This document shows, one piece after another, positions 45,603 to 57,249 of a stretch of 64,000 nt of DNA. The DNA lies in contig OX457061.1 of NCBI GenBank assembly GCA_949752795.1, positions 31,562,425 to 31,626,424 of the forward strand. The letters run 5' to 3'. Within the stretch, counting starts at the first letter, position 1, and every line of letters starts with the position of its first letter. The DNA comes from Hyperoodon ampullatus (Eukaryota > Chordata > Mammalia > Artiodactyla > Ziphiidae). The notes below the pieces were generated by a model. It worked only from the letters and a program-made list of their open reading frames with translations. It made no database searches and was not told the DNA's origin. A program made the translations under genes and the position numbers.

Positions 45603-46437
45603 ATTTTGGAATCAAGAGTTGGGTGCTGCTGTAACAAATACCTAAAAATGTGGAAGCAGCTTTGAAACGGGGTGATGGGTAGAGGCTGGAATAGTTTTGA
45701 GGTGCATGCTTGAAAATGTCTAGATTGCTATAAAGGGACTGTTGGTGGAAATATGGACATTAAAGGTGATTCTTGTGAGGACTCAGAAAAGAGGAGAGCT
45801 GGAGAGAAAGTCTCCATTTTCTTGGAGAATGCATAAATAATGAACAGAATGTTGATAGAAATACAGATGTTAAAGGTCATTCTGGTGAAGTCTCAGATGG
45901 AAATGGGGAACACATTATTGGAAACTTGGGAAAAGGTGATCCTTATTATAAAATGGCAAAAAACTTGTGTTCTAGTATATTTTGGAAGGTGGAGTTCATG
46001 AGAAATAAAATATTTGAGAAGATTCCTAAGCAAAATGTTGAAGATACGTTCTGGGTCCTCTTGACTGCTATGACAAAATGTGAGAGGAGAAAAATGAAAA
46101 AGAAATCGTTAAGTGAAAGGAAACAGAGCTTGAAGATTTAGAAAATTCTCAGCCTCTCCTTATTGCAAAAAATGAGAAAGTTTGTTCTGAAGGGTGTGTT
46201 TGAATAACCATTTGATAAGGAGATCAGTATGGATGTGAACCATGAATTCAGCCACTTCAGCAGAAGCCAGAAAGGGAGATAGGATTATATCCACAGAAAC
46301 ACTGCCAATTTTAACTGAAGGGCATGGAGATGGGATGAAATGAAGAAAGGCTGTCAGGATTTCTTAGATTCTCCACAACAGGACAGTGGAGATATTTGAC
46401 TGCGATCTTGTGCTATAGTCTTCAAGAAAAGGGAAGA
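45603..46437 (+). mobile_element. MaLR internal region, partial
   Basis: 'aatcaagagttgggtgctgc' and 'aatgtggaagcagctttgaa' open the internal region of an MST/THE1-like element. About 830 bases remain. There is no matching 3' LTR. The 71-codon frame at 45926 is a remnant only. Confidence 0.7.
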
Positions 46438-46439
46438 AT

Positions 46440-47640
46440 GACCCTGAATTTTCTCCTCTGCTCTGGTTTCTCTATTCTCGTCTAGAAATTCCAAAGTGTG
46501 GCTCTAATTTCCTTCTCTTTCCCCCCTAGCTTCCATCTCTTTTTCTTTATACTTTCTGAGAGATTTTCTCAATTGTATCTTCCAACCCGTCTATTGATTT
46601 TATTTCTACTCACTTAGTTTTAATTTCAAAAGATCTCATTTTATGTAGATTGATTCTTTTCTTTTAATAGATGCATACTCTTGCTTTATCCTTACCATAG
46701 TCCTTCTTATTTCTGTGAAGAGGTCATTTTTTGGAGATATTTTCTTCTGGTTCTGGCATTATTTTTTTTCTTCTGAGATCCTTTTACTTTTTGTTGTTTT
46801 GGTTTCTTTCACCTCAGAAGCTTTCCCTCAAGTACCTGGTGATGTGGGGCTGTTTGCTCAAAGAGCAAGACACTAAAAACTTAGGGAAATGAACATTCTG
46901 GGAGCAGGGACAGAACTTGTTAAATGGTGGGTTTCATTGTACAATGATCTGGCAGAGTTGTACAAGGATGAAAGCAATTATGAGTATCTTTACCTCTTTT
47001 TTATTTATTGGGTTGATCACTTTCCCAGAGATGAATCTTCCAAATCTCCTTCCTGGGGAAGACATGCTTGGCTTCCAGTAAGGAGACTGATGTTCTTAGT
47101 GTTCAGTAAGTAGCCCTCCATTTACCCCTCCAGTTTTCAGTTTGACATCAGACTTCAGTTCTGCTTAATGACCCCCAGACCATAATCTCTGGTTCAACAT
47201 CTTTATAAAGCATACATCTAGTCTTCTGCTGGGATGGGAGGAGAGAGGCTCCCCAGCTGCAGATTCTGATCCAGACTTCCAACTAAGTCTCCTGTTTCAG
47301 TCCCATTGGTACCCCAACTTTCAGAAGTACATTGAGCCATGAATTCCTGAGCCTCTTAGAGTTCTTCAACTTGCATAGGCTTGTTTCTGGGATACCTTCA
47401 TCATCATGCCTTCATCATCAGTTTAGGGTTCAACTTTCATGGATCTAATAAATAAGTTACTACCTTTCCATCTGCTTTCTAGTTTCCAAAATTTCGTTCG
47501 TGTCAACTTCTTTTCCATTGTCTTGTCATTGGGTGTTATATCTTTTTGTACCTTTGTATCATTGCAATTTTGTTTTGGAAGGGAGAAATGGCAAAATACT
47601 TCTGTTGAGTCTTCAGTTTGATCAGAAGTCCTATAGAAAG
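46440..47640 (-). repeat. old L1 3' fragment
   Basis: A T-rich reverse L1M-class 3' UTR: 'cttctgagatccttttactt', 'ttgtttctgggataccttca', 'ttttggaagggagaaatggc'. Long but diverged. Confidence 0.5.
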
Positions 47641-47689
47641 TTTTTGAGAGAAATAGTTAGGGACATTTGGGAGACATTTATTATTTATT

Positions 47690-47915
47690 GAAGTGGAGGA
47701 TTTCAGAGCCAAAAACTTGAATTTTAAATCCTGGTTCAGAGTGGCCTTGGGCATGTTACTGAACCTCTCTTGGTCTCATAGGTTTAAAAAAAAAAAAAAA
47801 AAAGGATAATAACACCTACCTTACAGAGTTGTTAAAATTAGAAGCATGTGTATAAAGCATGTAGTTTAGAAACTGATATATAATAAGTACTGAATAAGTG
47901 GCAACTTTTATTATT
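47690..47915 (+). repeat. MIR with internal poly(A)
   Basis: 'tggccttgggcatgttactg' and 'taacacctaccttacagagt' are MIR, separated by 18 A (47786-47803). Confidence 0.8.
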
Positions 47916-48815
47916 TTATTGTTGAAGGAAAGAGGTGCCATTTATTATTTACTGGGGATGGGGGGAAGAGAAACAAAAAGGCAATTCAACTGTTGGTTTT
48001 ATTAGTTGTATCAGGGAAATGTCAAGTAAATCTCCCTCCATGCTTCTCAAATGCAAGACTCTCTAACAACAACTGGATTAGGGAATGGTGTAGGGTCTCC
48101 TATTTTCCAACTAGAATGGAGAGCGGTTGCATATGTCCAGCGAAAGCAACTTAACTTACCTCCCTTATTGCAAGCAGGTGGAGAAGCTAGGAAATAGTTA
48201 ACTTCCTCCATGCTCTATAGAGTCTCTGCCCAGGAATCTTTATCCTCTCTGGAGTCTGAAAGTGCAGTTAGAGCACAGTCCATCCAAACACAGGCAAGTC
48301 CAAGAAGAAACAGGAGAGAAGAGACATCTCAGACAGTGGTGGCCTCTGAATGCATTGACCTACCCTCTGGTAGAACTGTGGCCCATTGGATGACAGACTC
48401 TCACCAACCAACTTAGTGCTACACCGAGTTAAATGGTTAAAAGAGAAACTGGAAGAATTTACTCCAGATTCACTTCTTAGGCCTGTCCTATAGGGAGGGA
48501 AGGGAGGGAAGTGGAAATCCCCTTCAATGATAAGGACAAAGGAAGAAAGTTTCCCTCCTGAAAGAATTATTGACATTACAATGGCTAAATCCCATGCTCT
48601 GCCATACTTTACGTTCCTGTCACATTCAGAACATTGTTGAATATGTCTGTATATACATTTTTGTCTAATTCTCATTTCTTTGTAATTTATATTGCCCATA
48701 GCCTAAAATATATCTCTTTGTCTTCTTTAACTTCTTGAGGGAGAGAATGCAGGCACTGTTTTTCCCCAAAGTAATTCATTTATAACAAGTTAGCCAAGAG
48801 GGAGAATTTCAGACA
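47916..48815. other. unique sequence, no gene seen
   Basis: Frames of 68 codons (+) and 143 codons (-) overlap at 48210-48699. I see no family signature or splice context. Confidence 0.4.
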
Positions 48816-48834
48816 AATCAAGAACTGCTCTTTA

Positions 48835-49056
48835 TTTTTTATTTTGTTTGTTTGTTTGTTTTTTGTGGTACGTGGGCCTCTCACTGTTGAGGCCTCTCCT
48901 GTTGCGGAGCACAGGCTCCGGACGCGCAGGCTCAGTGGCCATGGCTCACGGGCCCAGCTGCTCCGCGGCATGTGGGATCTTCCCGGACCGGGGCACGAAC
49001 CCGCGTTCTCTGCATCGGCAGGCGGACTCCCAACCACTGCGCCACCAGGGAAGCCC
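48835..49056 (-). mobile_element. CHR-2 type SINE, tail turned to (TTTG)n
   Basis: Full-length. The target duplication AAGAACTGCTCTTTA is at 48820-48834 and 49057-49071. The tail is TTTG units (48846-48861) instead of pure T. Confidence 0.94.
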
Positions 49057-49071
49057 AAGAACTGCTCTTTA

Positions 49072-49498
49072 AATTGATGCTTCCTTGATGGGAGTGTGGT
49101 CCACAGAGGTCCACTTTGGTAATAGAAATCAAACACCCAGTCTTCTCCCTCTTCCCATATTGATGTGAGACTTCTTTCCTTGGGCTGTAGTACACAGTTG
49201 GATGGGTCCTTCTCTGGGTTCTTAGAACTTCTCATGCCTTGGGCTTCTAATCTGAGATGAAGGGATGCTTTCCCTATGGGATTGGAATGCAAAATAATCT
49301 TCCCCAGGGACTTCCTTTCTTTGGAGGGTGATTATTAAGTCTGGATTTTTAGCCAAATTTAGCTTTTGTAAAAGTGAAATGCCTATACAAGAATGATCCC
49401 TGTTGTGAGAATAATGAATATCAAACAAACAGACAAAGCCCTACTGGAATGGAGAGGTTTCTACTTATTGCCATGAAAGAATTTCACATCTCCTACTC
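49072..49498. other. unique sequence, no gene seen
   Basis: Nothing recognised. Confidence 0.4.
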
Positions 49499-49513
49499 TT
49501 CCTTCATTTCTTT

Positions 49514-49553
<40 letters not shown>

Positions 49554-49744
49554 GGTATGCGGGCCTCTCACCATTGTGGCCTCTCCCGTTGCAGAGCACA
49601 GGCTCCGGACACGGAGGCTCAGTGGCCATGGCTCACGGGCCCAGCCGCTCCGCGGCATGTGGGATCTTCCTGGACCGGGGCACGAACCCGTGTTCCCTGC
49701 ATCGGCAGGTGGACTCTCAACCACTGCGCCACCAGGGAAGCCCC
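49514..49744 (-). mobile_element. CHR-2 type SINE with long tail
   Basis: Full-length with 36 uninterrupted T (49516-49551). The target duplication TCCTTCATTTCTTT is at 49500-49513 and 49746-49759. The 195-codon frame across it is an artefact. Confidence 0.95.
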
Positions 49745-49945
49745 CTCCTTCATTTCTTTCTCCTACCTCTTCCTTTCTCTTTTCTTTTTTGTTTCTCCTT
49801 TTATTCTTTACTTTTTCTGCCTCTTTTCATCTTTATTTCTCCCCTACTTTTTTTTCTTATTTAGTGTATTTTCATTCTCCTGCTCCTCTTTGTCCTCCTC
49901 TCCCTTTTTTTCTCCTTATTCACCTTCCTCCTTCTTGGATTGTCA
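49745..49945. repeat. pyrimidine-rich tract
   Basis: About 200 bases of mixed T and C. The SINE inserted at its left edge, as expected of a T-rich target. Confidence 0.8.
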
Positions 49946-51939
49946 CCACTCACCTGTATAAGCAGGACACTGAGTAAAGGTTTTTCAGAGTTACTAAAAA
50001 AAAAAAAAAGACTTCTATTTCTTATGGAGCTTAACATTTGAGAACATACACCTGTTAACATAAGGGTGCGTAAGACCAACTTATGAATCTAAGGCCAAAT
50101 CTACGGGCTTCTGTTGGATTGATTATTCCCCGAAGAGCCCATGGGTGTCAACTATGTGGTGGTGACTATAAAGCAGTGACCTCCTCTGGGACCTCCAACT
50201 CATTTCTCAGAGGGCACTGAGAACCCAGCGACCACCACAACTTTGTGCAACTTTCAACCTCAGACAAATCTGAATTGATGACCTGAGGGTGAGAGGCTCT
50301 GTATAACTTGATTACATTTTTTAAAAATTCCATTTTTCTCATGAAAAGACACATTCAGAACACAATGTCAGTTTATCTCTGCAATTTTAGACATCAAATA
50401 GCTTATTTTTTTAGTTCTCTCTGGATCAAATAATGTTATTAAGAAGAAAAATGTAAAATAAATATTGGTTTTGTAACAATTGGGAATCCAAACTGAAGCC
50501 TCTCATAAACTCACAGAAATGTTCTTGCTTTGAAATTCTTCATAGTAGAAAGGAAGATAAAAATATTATACAGGGCAAGAGTGTCCTAAAATATATATTA
50601 CAAAATGAAACCAAGGAAATAAAATCGTCAACAGATTTTGAAGGTTAATATGCCCAAACACCCTTTTGGTGGGAATTGTCATGTAGGTTCTAGATGTTAT
50701 GAATATGTGATTTTACTACTTCTGTGGGAGATCACTTTAGAATCCAGAGTGTAGCTTTTTGCATGAACAGGAAAGGAGGAAATGAGAATTACTCCTCACC
50801 TTCTCTCTTCCTGTAAGGATCTGTCAACTGAGATGTTTGCCCCATTTCTCAGGGCAGGCAAAAGACACTGGGTCTTATTTCAGGATCCCCAGGTTAGAAC
50901 TTCATCTCCAGATATTGTGAGGTTGCTTCATCAAAATAGGCACTAAGAAATTAAAACAACGAGCACAATGGAATGAAAATGAACAAGCCGTTCTTTTTTA
51001 TTTTTAAGTGCATGGGGAAAACATCAATACTTTGTCTTCAAGTGCTTACACCTATGCAGGAAAAGGAGGTGGAAAAACGAATTGTTCCATCTGTAAATTT
51101 CAAGCAGGGAAAATGAGTTACAAGCATATCAGCAAAATACAGACAGAGGTGGACCTGGTGAAGCAGAAGGAAAATGACTAACTACCGTTTCCCCTTATTC
51201 CCATACTGATTGGATGTAAACAAAACATTCTCCCCCAAATGAGAGGCAGAAGTCTGATACTGAGCAGTGGCTACTTCTCAAGATATCTTTGTCAGCAAGA
51301 TGGGTTCAAGTTATGATTTCACCATTTCTATGATTGACATTGTTACAGTTCTTAGAGCAGTTACCATGGAAACAGAAGGGCCTTGCATGTATGTAAAGTA
51401 ATTCACCTGACCTAGTGCTCAAAATGAGGGAGGGCTGAGCGCTAATATTTCACCCAAGTATTCCCCATGATCTGGCTGATGCAGGCGTTAGTCTTGGTTC
51501 TGATCTGAAGAGGCTGTCAGGCAGGACATGTGAGGAAGGATGAAGAAAATGGCAAATTCCTGCATCTGCTTAGACAAATTCTAGCCTGAGATTTTCCCCT
51601 AGGGAGGTATGATGCTGTCAGTAGCCTCTGGTGTTTTCTGCTACCTAAATATGGACTTGATTTCTGTCCTTTCACTCCTGGTATCTGCTGGGGAGGCCTA
51701 CAGGAAGGATGCTGCAATCAGTTTGTAGCTGGACATTGTGTCACCTCTGGGCCAGAGGAAAATGGGGAGAGAGACTGAGATTGACAGAGAGAGATTAAGC
51801 GAGTTTAAGGTGGTTCTCTGCCTTGGGGCGAATGCATCACATTCCTCCCGAAATAGTATCTGGATTATGTTAAAAATCAGCCTGTGGTTCCCCATCCCTT
51901 TTAGATCAGAGGGCAAAACTCAGGGAGTCTGACCATCAC
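49946..51939. other. long unique stretch, no gene seen
   Basis: Two kilobases without a recognisable repeat or exon, apart from A13 at 49996 and the RFX-like motif at 51360. It is the longest repeat-poor stretch in the second half. Confidence 0.45.
51360..51373. promoter_or_regulatory. candidate RFX X-box
   Basis: GTTACCATGGAAAC fits the palindromic X-box consensus GTNRCCNNRGYAAC except for one half-site base. RFX proteins bind such sites at ciliary and immune promoters. No promoter or exon is evident beside it. Confidence 0.4.
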
Positions 51940-52710
51940 ACCATCACTGTATCTCTTCAACCTTGACATTGGTCAGATCTATCCAAGACTCAAACACTCT
52001 CCACATTCTGCCTGCCCCCTTCACTAATATATTCCTCTGGACTATCCAACTCCTCCTCCCTGTTTCAGAATGCTCCCATTTCTTTTAACTCGTGGGACCA
52101 AGAAGGAGTGCTGGTATTTTTTTCCACTGCTCCTTGCTGCTTTGGATGATTTTTCTGTCAACACTCTTCAGTCTTCTTTCTGAGAAACTCGGGTTACCAC
52201 TTGGACCATTTCTTTCCCATCTTCATTGCTGTCATTAACTGACCTTTGGGATCTTCTTCTACTCTTCTCAGTGACCTTAGCACCTGGCTTGGCATCTTAC
52301 TTCCTGACCTCCCTCTCCTGATGCACAGGGAATTCAATTTCACACTAACTCTTCTAGTACACTGGTCCTCTCCCTTTCTTGGCCTCTCAACTCCGATCAC
52401 CCTCATCTGTCCTGTAACCATGGTCACTGGGGTAGAAATAACTATGTTTTGATCTCACCTTCACCCAAACCTGAGATGCTTCCTTTACCCCCACGTCTTC
52501 CTATCCTTTCACCTGATCCACTCTCACCCTCAGTGAGCCTCCTACTGATCCTTATGACGCCTTTAATCTTGGGAACCACTCTACTATCTGCCTCTCAGAC
52601 CCTTCTTGGCTTCTCAGACATTCTTACCTAGCTGGGTCTCTATGGTTAATGAGTTCAGCTTTCTTCCCAACAACAGTTTGGACTCTCTCAGACCCTACAC
52701 ACTGAATTGC
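51940..52710 (+). repeat. ancient LINE 5'/endonuclease-region fragment
   Basis: 'cactgctccttgctgctttg', 'acctttgggatcttcttcta' and 'cctgatgcacagggaattca' match a dispersed mammalian repeat. The last block resembles the 'DFN' motif of LINE endonucleases. Family uncertain. Confidence 0.4.
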
Positions 52711-52714
52711 ACAT

Positions 52715-53660
52715 GATATTAACTCATTCATTCATTTCTCCATTCATCAAGTACTGATGAAGCCGCTGGCATTTTTGTACTGGGGATATGGACCAGTTCT
52801 CTGCCCTCCTGGAGCTTATGAAATAGTGGGTGAACCATACAATTAACATGAAACACAAAATTACAAACTAAAGTATCAGAGAGAAGCGACAAGGTGCTGG
52901 GATGTTAACAAATACGTACTGGGCATTTGTAAGGACCAGGGACTCTTGTAAGTTTCTTATGATTATTAATTTATTGAATCATCACAACCAGCCTCTGAAT
53001 AACTACTTTATATTATTCCCATTTTATACTGGAGAACAATTAAAGTTTCTTGCCTGGGGTCACACAAGTGATGGAGCTGGGACTTGAAATCAGGCAGTTT
53101 CCTTACTCCACCATCTTAACTGCTAAATCCCTGCTGTAGGGCCGTAGTTAGGGGATTTTCTTAGAGAAGCTGGTCACTGAGGGCCTTTTTGAGAAGAAAG
53201 CATTTAGCCTGAGGCTTCAGGAGAGAGAAGGAGTCCTTCACACAGTTGTAAATATATGAAAGAGCTAGGAAAGAGCATTTCAGTGAGAGCAAGTAGCATG
53301 GAGAAAGCCCTGAGTAATAAGGAGCATGGTTTATTTTAAAAAATGGAAAGAATATCAATATGACTGGACTACAGATAGGAGGAGAGACTGGCCTAGGATG
53401 GGGCTGGAGAGGACAGCTTGGCCAGGTGATCCGAGACAGCTTTGGCAGAGTAAGGGATTTTTATTATATTTAAAGAGCCAATTTTTACTTTTGGAATCTC
53501 CTTCTGGCAATTGTATGGAGAATGGATTGGGAGCTAATAGAGAAAGTGGGGGAAACAGCTGGAAAGCTCTCGCAGGGAACAGGCTAGAGATAGTTGTGAC
53601 TCAGGCTGCAGTGGTGACTCTGGAGATGGAGAGGCATAGCTCTGTGGTAGATACTCTTTG
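52715..53660 (+). repeat. ancient LINE 3' fragment, split by MIR
   Basis: 52715-52895 ('tctctgccctcctggagctt') and 53140-53660 ('gcctgaggcttcaggagaga', 'tccttctggcaattgtatgg', 'gcatagctctgtgg' near the end) form one L1M-class 3' end. A MIR lies between them. Confidence 0.55.
52900..53140 (-). repeat. MIR
   Basis: 'tattcccattttatactgga', 'ggggtcacacaagtgatgga' and 'ttgaaatcaggcagtttcct' are reverse MIR. Confidence 0.8.
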
Positions 53661-54059
53661 GAGGTAAGATCAGCAGGGCCAGGCGATGGGTGTTCATGGG
53701 AAGTGAGGGGAGGGATAGAAATGAGGATGAGTCACAGGTTTCTGATTCACACCAGTGTACTTTACCTTTATTTTACCAGGCAGATGAGGCCATCAGGCAG
53801 CCTGGTCCTCAGCTCTCTTTCTTGTAACTCTGAATTTACCATGTATCTTCTTTTTTCCCCCCAGTATCAGGGGAGCTTATCTCCTTACTCCATCCCCATG
53901 TATCATCTTCAGTCACCGATTTCGAGCCACCCTTCCTGTCTTCTCTATGGTGTTGCTCAATTTCTTATTCTCCTTTTGTCATGTACCTTCAAGTTTTCCT
54001 CTCCTGGTGTCTGCCTTAGCTTAAACAACAAATTCAAGTTTTATCTACTCTGAAACAAA
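53661..54059. other. unique sequence, no gene seen
   Basis: Nothing recognised. The 131-codon frame has no support. Confidence 0.4.
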
Positions 54060-54250
54060 GTAGATAGCTGTGACCTTGGACAAGTGACTTGACTTGCCTG
54101 TGCTTCAGTTTCCTGATAGGCAAAATGGGAATAATCCTAGTAAGTATTTCACAGTGTTGTTGTGATACTTAATGAGTTGGCATCTGTAAGGTATTTAAAA
54201 CATTGTTTGGTGTGTAATACGAGCTCAATAAATGTTGGCTAATATTTTTC
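54060..54250 (+). repeat. MIR, near complete
   Basis: 'gctgtgaccttggacaagtg', 'ttcagtttcctgataggcaa' and 'gagctcaataaatgttggct' run in consensus order. Confidence 0.88.
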
Positions 54251-54515
54251 TCTAGGTAGAATTACTCATTCCTTCTTCTGAACTCTTATAGTACATTCTT
54301 TTACAGTAATGATTATCACAATGTGGTGATTATTTGTTTATACACCTATAGGCTGTGGGATTATAAAAAAGAAGAAACCAGAAACAACAACAGTGTTCTT
54401 TCCATGTCCCATAATAATTCCGTGTGATACATGGCCTATAGGGCAAATTCAACAAATGTTTATTGAATTAATGAATGAACTGTGAGAAATTTTGTGGTTA
54501 ATTTAAAGATGAATT
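54251..54515. other. unique sequence, no gene seen
   Basis: Nothing recognised. Confidence 0.35.
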
Positions 54516-54528
54516 AATAGGGGACCCA

Positions 54529-54735
54529 GGGCTTCCCTGGTGGCGCAGTGATTGAGAGTCCGCCTGCCGATGCAGGGGACACGGGTTCGTGCCCCGGTCC
54601 GGGAAGATCCCACATGCCGCAGAGCGGCTGGGCCCGTGAGCCATGGCCGCTGAGCCTGTGCGTCTGGAGCCTGTGCTCCGCAATGGGAGAGGCCACAGCA
54701 GTGAGAGGCCCGCGTACCGCAAAAAAAAAAAAAAA
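54529..54735 (+). mobile_element. CHR-2 type SINE
   Basis: Full-length with about 18 A. The perfect 13-bp target duplication AATAGGGGACCCA is at 54516-54528 and 54736-54748. Confidence 0.95.
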
Positions 54736-54884
54736 AATAGGGGACCCAAAGTGAAGTTATTGCTGATGACATCTGCTATGGTGATTAACCAAATTACATA
54801 GTCATTTGTAATTTTGTAATTTTAATCTTTGAAAATATTATAATCAGATCTCTATATATGTACTAAGATGAAAGAAAGAATCAA

Positions 54885-55080
54885 AGATAATAGAGCACAA
54901 CCTATGTGCTCTGAGCTTTCTATATTATAGTTACTATCCTCTTTTAAGTTACTAATACCATTCTAGAGTTGAAAAAATTTATTCAGAGAAGTTCAGTGAC
55001 TCATCTAAGGTCACAAAACTAATGTGTGGCCGGTCTAGGTTTCCAACCCATAGACCCAAACTGTAAACTCTATCTAATCT
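54885..55080 (-). repeat. MIR, diverged
   Basis: 'gtgactcatctaaggtcaca' and 'ctaggtttccaacccataga' fit a reverse MIR. Confidence 0.65.
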
Positions 55081-55084
55081 TTTT

Positions 55085-56325
55085 ACCCTCCTGTATTTTA
55101 CTTCTCCCCTTCCATTGTTGGGACCTTTCTGCCATCACCTCTAGCTCCACTTGCATCAAAGATTTTATAATTTAGCCATAAGTGCCTTTGGGTCACTGAT
55201 GCTTATGCTTTACTTCTCATTGGTATCTTTCTTCCATAGAAAGAAAAGCGTTGTACTTGCTTTGTCATTTACTGGTAGTCTAAAAATGGTTTTGTGACCA
55301 GATAAAGGAACTCTGGGTATGAAGGGGGAGTTGAGGTATTCAGTTCAGCCTGATAAGAATATCAGACTTCAACTGTCAGCTCTGTTTAGCTTCACAGTCC
55401 TCCACTGGCATGGTATAACCTCAGCCACAAAAGACAGCTCTCCCTGATGGCTCTCCTAGTCATGGAGGAAACGAGTAATTTTTCCCTCCTAGTTTCTCCA
55501 GCCTTACCCCCAGTTTCAGATTGGACTACCCTCAACAAGCCGCCATGCTCTTCAGTAGTGAAATTCCCTTGGCTTCCCATACAGAGAGACGTCATTACTG
55601 AATGTTTCCCTTTCCTCGGGATTCCTCCGTAAACGATGTCCCAACAATGACTGTCCTCTGCTCCCAAGTTCTTTCCAACTGTTAAGTTCGTTCCTGAATG
55701 CATCTGCATGTTGATTGGTCCGGAGGTCTTTCAACCTGGAAAAAGTTCTGCTATCTCTGAGACATGATTTCTCTAAACTAAGATTTCTTTCACCGTGTAT
55801 CCCTCCTGCCCGGCGGAATAGTTTTGCTATTCAGGCTGCCCAAGCTTCTCCCAGCGATGAATTTGGCTCCTGCATTCTCTGTTTTTACATTTGAGAACTT
55901 AGTCCACTGGAAAACAGATCAGATTGCCCCATTGTTGGAGATGGTTTTTTCTTTTCTCTTTAGTTACAGTGATGTATGAAAAACATTATACAATGCTTGA
56001 TAGCAAAAACTTGATGGTAAATTTCTACCTTACAAAGGTGTATCTATTTCAAAAGATCTGGTAGGTTAAATAGATTGTGTCCTTTTGGGTAACATATATA
56101 TGATATCTCAGGGGCAAACAGTAACCTAGCAATTAACTGATGGACTTTTGTGCAGTGCTCCCTCCCTCTCCCCACCGTTTTTTGAATGATGGTGTTTTAG
56201 GTGATGATATCAATTTAGGGAATTATTCCAAAGCAGGCCTTCTTCACAAATTCCTCCATAGACTGTGTTGTAATAGTAGGCAAATAAATCATTCCTATGC
56301 TCCAGCTTTCCTCTCAGTGGCAAAT
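55085..56325. other. unique sequence, no gene seen
   Basis: Nothing recognised. Frames of 60-105 codons here lack support. Confidence 0.4.
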
Positions 56326-56329
56326 GGTA

Positions 56330-56940
56330 ATGGATTCCTGATTTATCTTCTGGTTTCTGCCCTTGTCATCCTCCTAAACACAGCAACCAGAGTGATCCTG
56401 TTAAAGTTAGATAATTCTACTCCTGTGCTCAAAACCCTCCAGTGACTTCCCACTTCTTACCAAGTGAAAGCAGAACCCCTTTTGAAGGCCCACAAGATCA
56501 CCCATGATCTGACCCCCGTCTGACCTTACTTCTTCTTCTCTTCTCTTTGATTCCTCCACTCCAACCATATTGGGTGCCTTGCTCTTTCTTGGACGTGGCA
56601 GACATTCTCTTGCCTTAGGGTCTCTGCAGGCTCTTCTTGCATCTCTCTCTCCAATATCCTTTTGGCTCAATTTATTTCAGACCTTCATATATTCTATGGG
56701 AGCTTTCCTGGTGACCCTATTTAAAAATCACAAACCCCAACTTTTCCCAATCCTCTTCTACTTTGTTTTTCTCCATTATAGTATTTACTGTGCTCATTTA
56801 AATATTTTGTCTGTATTTCCCCACTGAAACATAAGCTTATCTTGGGCAGGAACTTATTGTTTGTTCACTGCTTTATTCTCAGCTTCAGGGACAGTGGCTG
56901 GTAGGTATTCAATAAATATTTGTTAATTGAGTGAGTGGTA
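56330..56940 (+). repeat. L2 LINE 3' end, long
   Basis: The best L2 in the window: 'gtgctcaaaaccctccagtg', 'ccacaagatcacccatgatc', 'ctgcaggctcttcttgcatc', ending 'attcaataaatatttgttaa'. Confidence 0.88.
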
Positions 56941-57249
56941 CAGTCTATGATTTTGGCTTTCTTTCCATTGATTTCCCTTGAATTCTCTGATAAGCCTGCA
57001 TATAAGGCATGGTTATGGCTCCTTGAGGAGATCACCAGGGATTTGAACCTGTCACAGATATCTGGGCAATACCCAGATCAGGACCCTGGTGGGCTCTGTG
57101 GGTAGGGCCTTGTTCTTTAAATTCCTTGTTTCTTACATTTTCTTTTTTCTTCTTGTAACATCCCACATATAAATGGGACCCCAATCCATCCCCCATAATC
57201 TCATTCAATCTTGACATTAACCATGTGAGGCAGATGAAAAAGGAAGTAA
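56941..57249. other. unique sequence, no gene seen
   Basis: Nothing certain. 57195-57240 could be a stray MIR piece. Confidence 0.35.

Noticed and set aside
45926..46141. Lys-rich 71-codon frame as a possible gene
   Set aside because: It lies wholly within decayed MaLR internal sequence.
48268..48699. 143-codon minus-strand frame
   Set aside because: Not in a recognised repeat, but there is no domain, signal or splice evidence, and a plus-strand frame overlaps it. Chance is the simpler explanation.
49374..49961. 195-codon plus-strand open frame, longest in the window
   Set aside because: It is poly(T), CHR-2 SINE and a pyrimidine tract. The same peptide phrases recur at every CHR-2 copy.
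56140..56445. 101-codon frame with hydrophobic segment
   Set aside because: Its second half is L2 3' sequence. No splice or start support.
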